A DNA stretch of 64,000 nucleotides, taken from CBDFHB01 sp965250115. Its GTDB lineage: Bacteria > Acidobacteriota > Vicinamibacteria > Marinacidobacterales > SMYC01. Made by a program: the position numbers and the translations under genes. Below are positions 61,302 to 64,000 of the stretch, one piece after another (within the stretch, counting starts at the first letter, position 1; each line of letters opens with the position of its first letter). Location: assembly GCA_965250115.1 (NCBI GenBank), contig CBDFNJ010000002.1, forward strand, positions 558,001 through 622,000, in the 5' to 3' direction. The notes beneath the pieces were generated by a model. The model saw only the letters and a list, made by a program, of their open reading frames with translations, did not search any database and was not told the origin of the DNA.

Positions 61302-61356
61302 CGTCCTGTGCCAAAACTCGGCCCTTTTGAAATAGGCCATAAATCAGCAGCTTAGG
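61302..61356 (-). repeat. R-type end
   Basis: TGTGCCAAAACTCGGCC starts at 61307 with CTCGTCC before it. About 50 bp. It lies about 160 bases upstream of the amidohydrolase operon. Bases 61357-61532 have no recognised gene. Confidence 0.78.
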
Positions 61357-61532
61357 GCCGGCGACAAAATAAGTTCCCGTTTTCAAGACGGTCGGATGGT
61401 GTAGTTCCATTTGGGTAGAGTCTGGTCCTTTGTAACGGAAAGCGCCTGCATCCGCTCGTCAGTGATTTTGACGCCCTTCGGATAACGACGCCGGATAAGG
61501 TGTGCGCGTACTCGCAAACCGGAAGAGGTGGT

Positions 61533-62617
61533 GCCTTGGTGCACAACTCCGATAGAGGCCGATAGCTCGCTTGGCCCCGACTCCCATCATCCGATCATCT
61601 CGCTATCAGGCATCCCGAGCGCCGTCATGGTGTTCAGAATCTTGCACCCGATCCTTGCCTCGACTCTCTGTGCCGCCAACCCTCTCGCTCGCATCGCTGA
61701 GCCCACGATAGCCTTGTAGCGATGGAACGTTGTCTCGACTTTGCTCCGGTTGCTGTAGCCCGATTCTGTGTGCCACTTTCGTTTGCCGAGCCGAGCTTGT
61801 GCTGCAATGTTGCGATTGCGCTGTCGGCTGCTCGCCGGCCCCGATGCGAGCTGGGCGCCCTTGCGCGGCGGTATCAGCACCCTCGGCGAGCGATGAGCGC
61901 TGTGATTCGCGATCGCCTCATAGACGCCGCTGGCGTCGTATGCGGTGTCAGCTCTGGCCGATGAGATGGGACTGTCGATCTGTCCGACAAGCGATGCAAC
62001 CCGCGATGAATCGCGGGCTCTTTTGCTCGTCAGCTCGCCGGCGACGACTTCGCCAGTCTGCTCGTCGACACACAGATGGAGCTTGCGATAGTCCCTGCTC
62101 TTTGGTGCTCTGCGCAGCTGGCCGGCGTGGACAGCGAGACCGCTGCTGTCGATCAAGATGTGCAACGGCGTCTTCTGCTTGTCTTGGTAGAAGGGGACCT
62201 TACCCAGCTTCGCCTTGCGCCTCGAAATCGTGGTGTGATCGGGCACATCATTGTCTAGCTTCATCAGAGCGAACAACGACCGCAGCAATCCCTCGCTCTG
62301 CCTAGATGACAGATGAAACACCATGCCCAGGGTGACAGCCGTCTCGATGGCGTGGTTCGAGTACTTGCGTTGACGGCCCGGCTTCCTCCTCCTCGGCCGG
62401 GGCGCGTCCCAGTTCACAAGCTTGCCGGCGGTGAGCGAGATCCAGACGGTCAGGCTCCCACGGTTGCGTAGACCCGCCTCATATTCACGCCAATTCCTCA
62501 CGCGATAGGCCTTCTTCACATACTTCCGCTGAGTGCGTTTGAAAATGCTCATGGGGAACCTCGAATCCGTGAGTACAGGACAATTGTGGACCGAGATCGC
62601 GAGTTGTGCACCAAGGC
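61533..62617 (-). mobile_element. IS5-family insertion sequence, copy B (1085 bp)
   Basis: Same ends and length as 35139-36223. No matching target duplication seen. Its right end lies 20 bases before the ATG of the M48 gene, so it has displaced that gene's upstream region. Confidence 0.92.
61587..62552 (-). CDS. IS5-family (IS903-like) transposase
   Basis: 321 residues, nearly identical to copy A (a few changes, for example SLVGQIDSP for SLVAQIDSP and EAIANHSAH for EAIENHSAH). Start taken at MSIFKRTQRK; a longer frame upstream is antisense to the M48 gene. DDE residues intact. Confidence 0.93.
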   Translation of the reverse strand: MSIFKRTQRKYVKKAYRVRNWREYEAGLRNRGSLTVWISLTAGKLVNWDAPRPRRRKPGRQRKYSNHAIETAVTLGMVFHLSSRQSEGLLRSLFALMKLDNDVPDHTTISRRKAKLGKVPFYQDKQKTPLHILIDSSGLAVHAGQLRRAPKSRDYRKLHLCVDEQTGEVVAGELTSKRARDSSRVASLVGQIDSPISSARADTAYDASGVYEAIANHSAHRSPRVLIPPRKGAQLASGPASSRQRNRNIAAQARLGKRKWHTESGYSNRSKVETTFHRYKAIVGSAMRARGLAAQRVEARIGCKILNTMTALGMPDSEMIG

Positions 62618-62637
62618 AGACCCTTGCCGGTATCGAC

Positions 62638-63861
62638 ATGAATCGGCTCGTTTTCCGCGGCGACCGTCGCGCGCTAGCCGAGCTTCTGGCCGACGCTGAG
62701 TTTTCCTCGACCGTCAATCGTCTGCTGGCCGAGCTGAAACCTCACAACGCGCGCAAAGAGCTTCTCACCAAGGCGCTCAAGATTTCTCGCGGCATGATGC
62801 CGACGCTCTATCAGGTGGTCGATCACTGCGCCCGTACGCTCGAGCTGACGTCCGACATCGAGGTCTACGTCAATCAGGACAGCCACTTCAATGCGGCCTG
62901 CTACCCGCCTGCCAAGGACAAGGTGCTCCTGATGCTGACGAGCTCGCTTCTCGAGAAGTTCTCGGGAGAGGAGCTGACTTTCGTCATTGGGCACGAGCTC
63001 GGCCACTATCTTTTCGAGCACACTCGTTTCCCCGGCGACTACATTCTTCAGAACAACGGCGGCCAGCTGGCCCCTCTCCATGCAATGAAATTGTACGCGT
63101 GGATTCGGAACGCGGAAATTACCGCCGATCGAGTGGGCATGGTTTGCTGCCGCAACTTCGACGTCGCGGCCAATACGTTCTTCAAGCTGTCTTCGGGCAT
63201 CACCTCGTCCGTTTTCCAGTTCAGCGTGAAGGAGTACCTGGCACAGCTCGATAATCTTCGAAGCGAGGTAGCCTCGCAGGAGTCCGATCCCGAGGACTGG
63301 TTCAGCGCACATCCCTTCAATCCCATGCGGCTGAAGGCGCTCGAAGTCTTCACCAAGGGCCAGCCGTACCGCGAGCTGATCGGCTCCAACGGAGGAACCC
63401 TCACTGCCGACGAAGTCGCCGATCAAGTGACCGAGCTCATGAGCATCATGGAGCCGACATACCTGACCGACACCGGCGACGTCGGCGACAAGGCGCGCGC
63501 CTATCTGCTGAAAGCAGGGTTTCTCGTGGCGGCCGCGAACGGAGTCATCGAGCGTTCCGAGGTCGAGGCACTCGCGAGTTTGGCGGAGCCCGCCGTCTCA
63601 CCGGATGAGATTCGTGAAGTCTTCAACCAGCCCGTCGAGGTGGTTCGCGAACAGGTAATTGAGCTTTCCAAGGACATCGCCCACATGATGACCGGCGTCG
63701 AGAAGCTTCAGCTGATGCGGGACATGGTTGTGATTTCCTACGCGGACGGATCGATCGACCAGCAGGAAATGGATTGCCTCGTTTGGCTCTGCGAGAACGT
63801 CGGAGTCGACCCGGGGTTCATCCAGCAGATCCTCACTAGCGCGGCCCGCGGGGTGGATTAG
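62638..63861 (+). CDS. M48-type metalloprotease with C-terminal TerB-like domain
   Basis: 407 residues from ATG 62638. M48 domain: zinc helix TFVIGHELGHYLFEHTRF (HExxH, about 120-124) and the third-ligand helix NAEITADRVGMVCC (about 163-176). The C-terminal 120 residues form a TerB-like helical bundle (YLLKAGFLVAAANGVIERSE, then VVISYADGSIDQQEMDCLVW) with acidic metal-site-like DG..D..E motifs. No membrane helices, so probably cytosolic, unlike HtpX. The frame stays open upstream into IS5. The true start or promoter may have been lost, or the IS end may now supply it. Confidence 0.85.
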   Translation: MNRLVFRGDRRALAELLADAEFSSTVNRLLAELKPHNARKELLTKALKISRGMMPTLYQVVDHCARTLELTSDIEVYVNQDSHFNAACYPPAKDKVLLMLTSSLLEKFSGEELTFVIGHELGHYLFEHTRFPGDYILQNNGGQLAPLHAMKLYAWIRNAEITADRVGMVCCRNFDVAANTFFKLSSGITSSVFQFSVKEYLAQLDNLRSEVASQESDPEDWFSAHPFNPMRLKALEVFTKGQPYRELIGSNGGTLTADEVADQVTELMSIMEPTYLTDTGDVGDKARAYLLKAGFLVAAANGVIERSEVEALASLAEPAVSPDEIREVFNQPVEVVREQVIELSKDIAHMMTGVEKLQLMRDMVVISYADGSIDQQEMDCLVWLCENVGVDPGFIQQILTSAARGVD

Positions 63862-64000
63862 TACATCTCTTAGTGCTCGGTCGCCTCTTCGGCTCCGTCG
63901 CTGGCCCTCGCTCTTCGCTCGGGTCTTCTACGGCCCATTCGGGCCGGGCTCGCGGCAGATGAATTGGATACCGCTCGCGTAGCCTTCATGATGATTCTCT
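63862..64000. other. Intergenic, no feature seen
   Basis: GC-rich sequence after the M48 gene. I see no gene, terminator or repeat end before the window stops. Confidence 0.5.

Noticed and set aside
62553..62717. N-terminal extension of IS5 transposase copy B
   Set aside because: The extra 55 codons are outside the IS and antisense to the M48 gene; copy A shows the true start.

Overview
The window looks like chromosome of an uncultured-type, high-GC Gram-negative bacterium. The best fit is the Acidobacteriota/Gemmatimonadota range, because it carries a MacB/ADOP-type orphan permease, a BNR/sortilin-like secreted beta-propeller protein, paired exported amidohydrolases, LolA-like outer-membrane lipoprotein-sorting proteins and a bacilliredoxin. 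That placement is inference; no rRNA or tRNA gene was seen. Housekeeping genes are islands in a sea of insertion sequences (IS) and IS debris.

Layout. 1-1130: IS debris. 1133-6988: a type I restriction-modification operon in the order R-S-M, whose hsdR has one in-frame ochre stop. 7001-8845: nested IS ends, with a deleted ISL3 element sitting inside a 158-bp mini-element. 8698-9758 and 19533-20593: a nearly perfect 1061-bp inverted repeat, each arm holding an RNA-binding (RRM) protein gene. Between the arms lie two inverted IS3 copies, a TPR/zincin metalloprotease, a giant BNR propeller protein and phage scraps. 21-24 kb: truncated phosphatase, PaaI-type thioesterase, recombinase and transposase fragments. 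24.8-27 kb: a DUF4411 (PIN-like)/ImmA-type toxin-antitoxin pair and an exported protein. 27-30.5 kb: recombinase and terminase-like remnants. 30.8-35.1 kb: DUF169 protein, bacilliredoxin, truncated permease and an unknown zinc-ribbon protein. 35.1-38.7 kb: IS5, a MazF-type toxin-antitoxin, mini-elements and IS6. 38.7-48.9 kb: a decayed prophage. It has a structural gene cut by IS6, a 3TM holin, an M15 endolysin, secreted proteins, an S24-type repressor, an excisionase-like gene and an integrase split by IS3. 49-51.7 kb: an AT-rich lipoprotein peptidase and an alpha-carbonic anhydrase. 52-64 kb: IS3, a thioredoxin-like protein, a metallo-beta-lactamase-fold protein, a LolA-like protein, a tandem amidohydrolase pair, IS5 and an M48-TerB protease.

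The dominant biology is mobile DNA. At least five autonomous or formerly autonomous families are present (IS3, IS5, IS6, ISL3 and integrase-core types). There is also a swarm of short non-autonomous elements made almost only of IS termini, at 52, 87, 142, 158, 216 and 304 bp. They repeatedly cut genes and each other, so a relative order of events can be read. I name the recurring end sequences as follows. L end: starts TGTGCCTTCTATTTATTC, with the start of an integrase-type transposase inside it. R end: ends GCCGAGTTTTGGCACA, normally flanked by GGACGG. C end: starts CGTCGTGTCCAAAAA, a second integrase-type IS. D and E are dispersed repeats of unknown parent.
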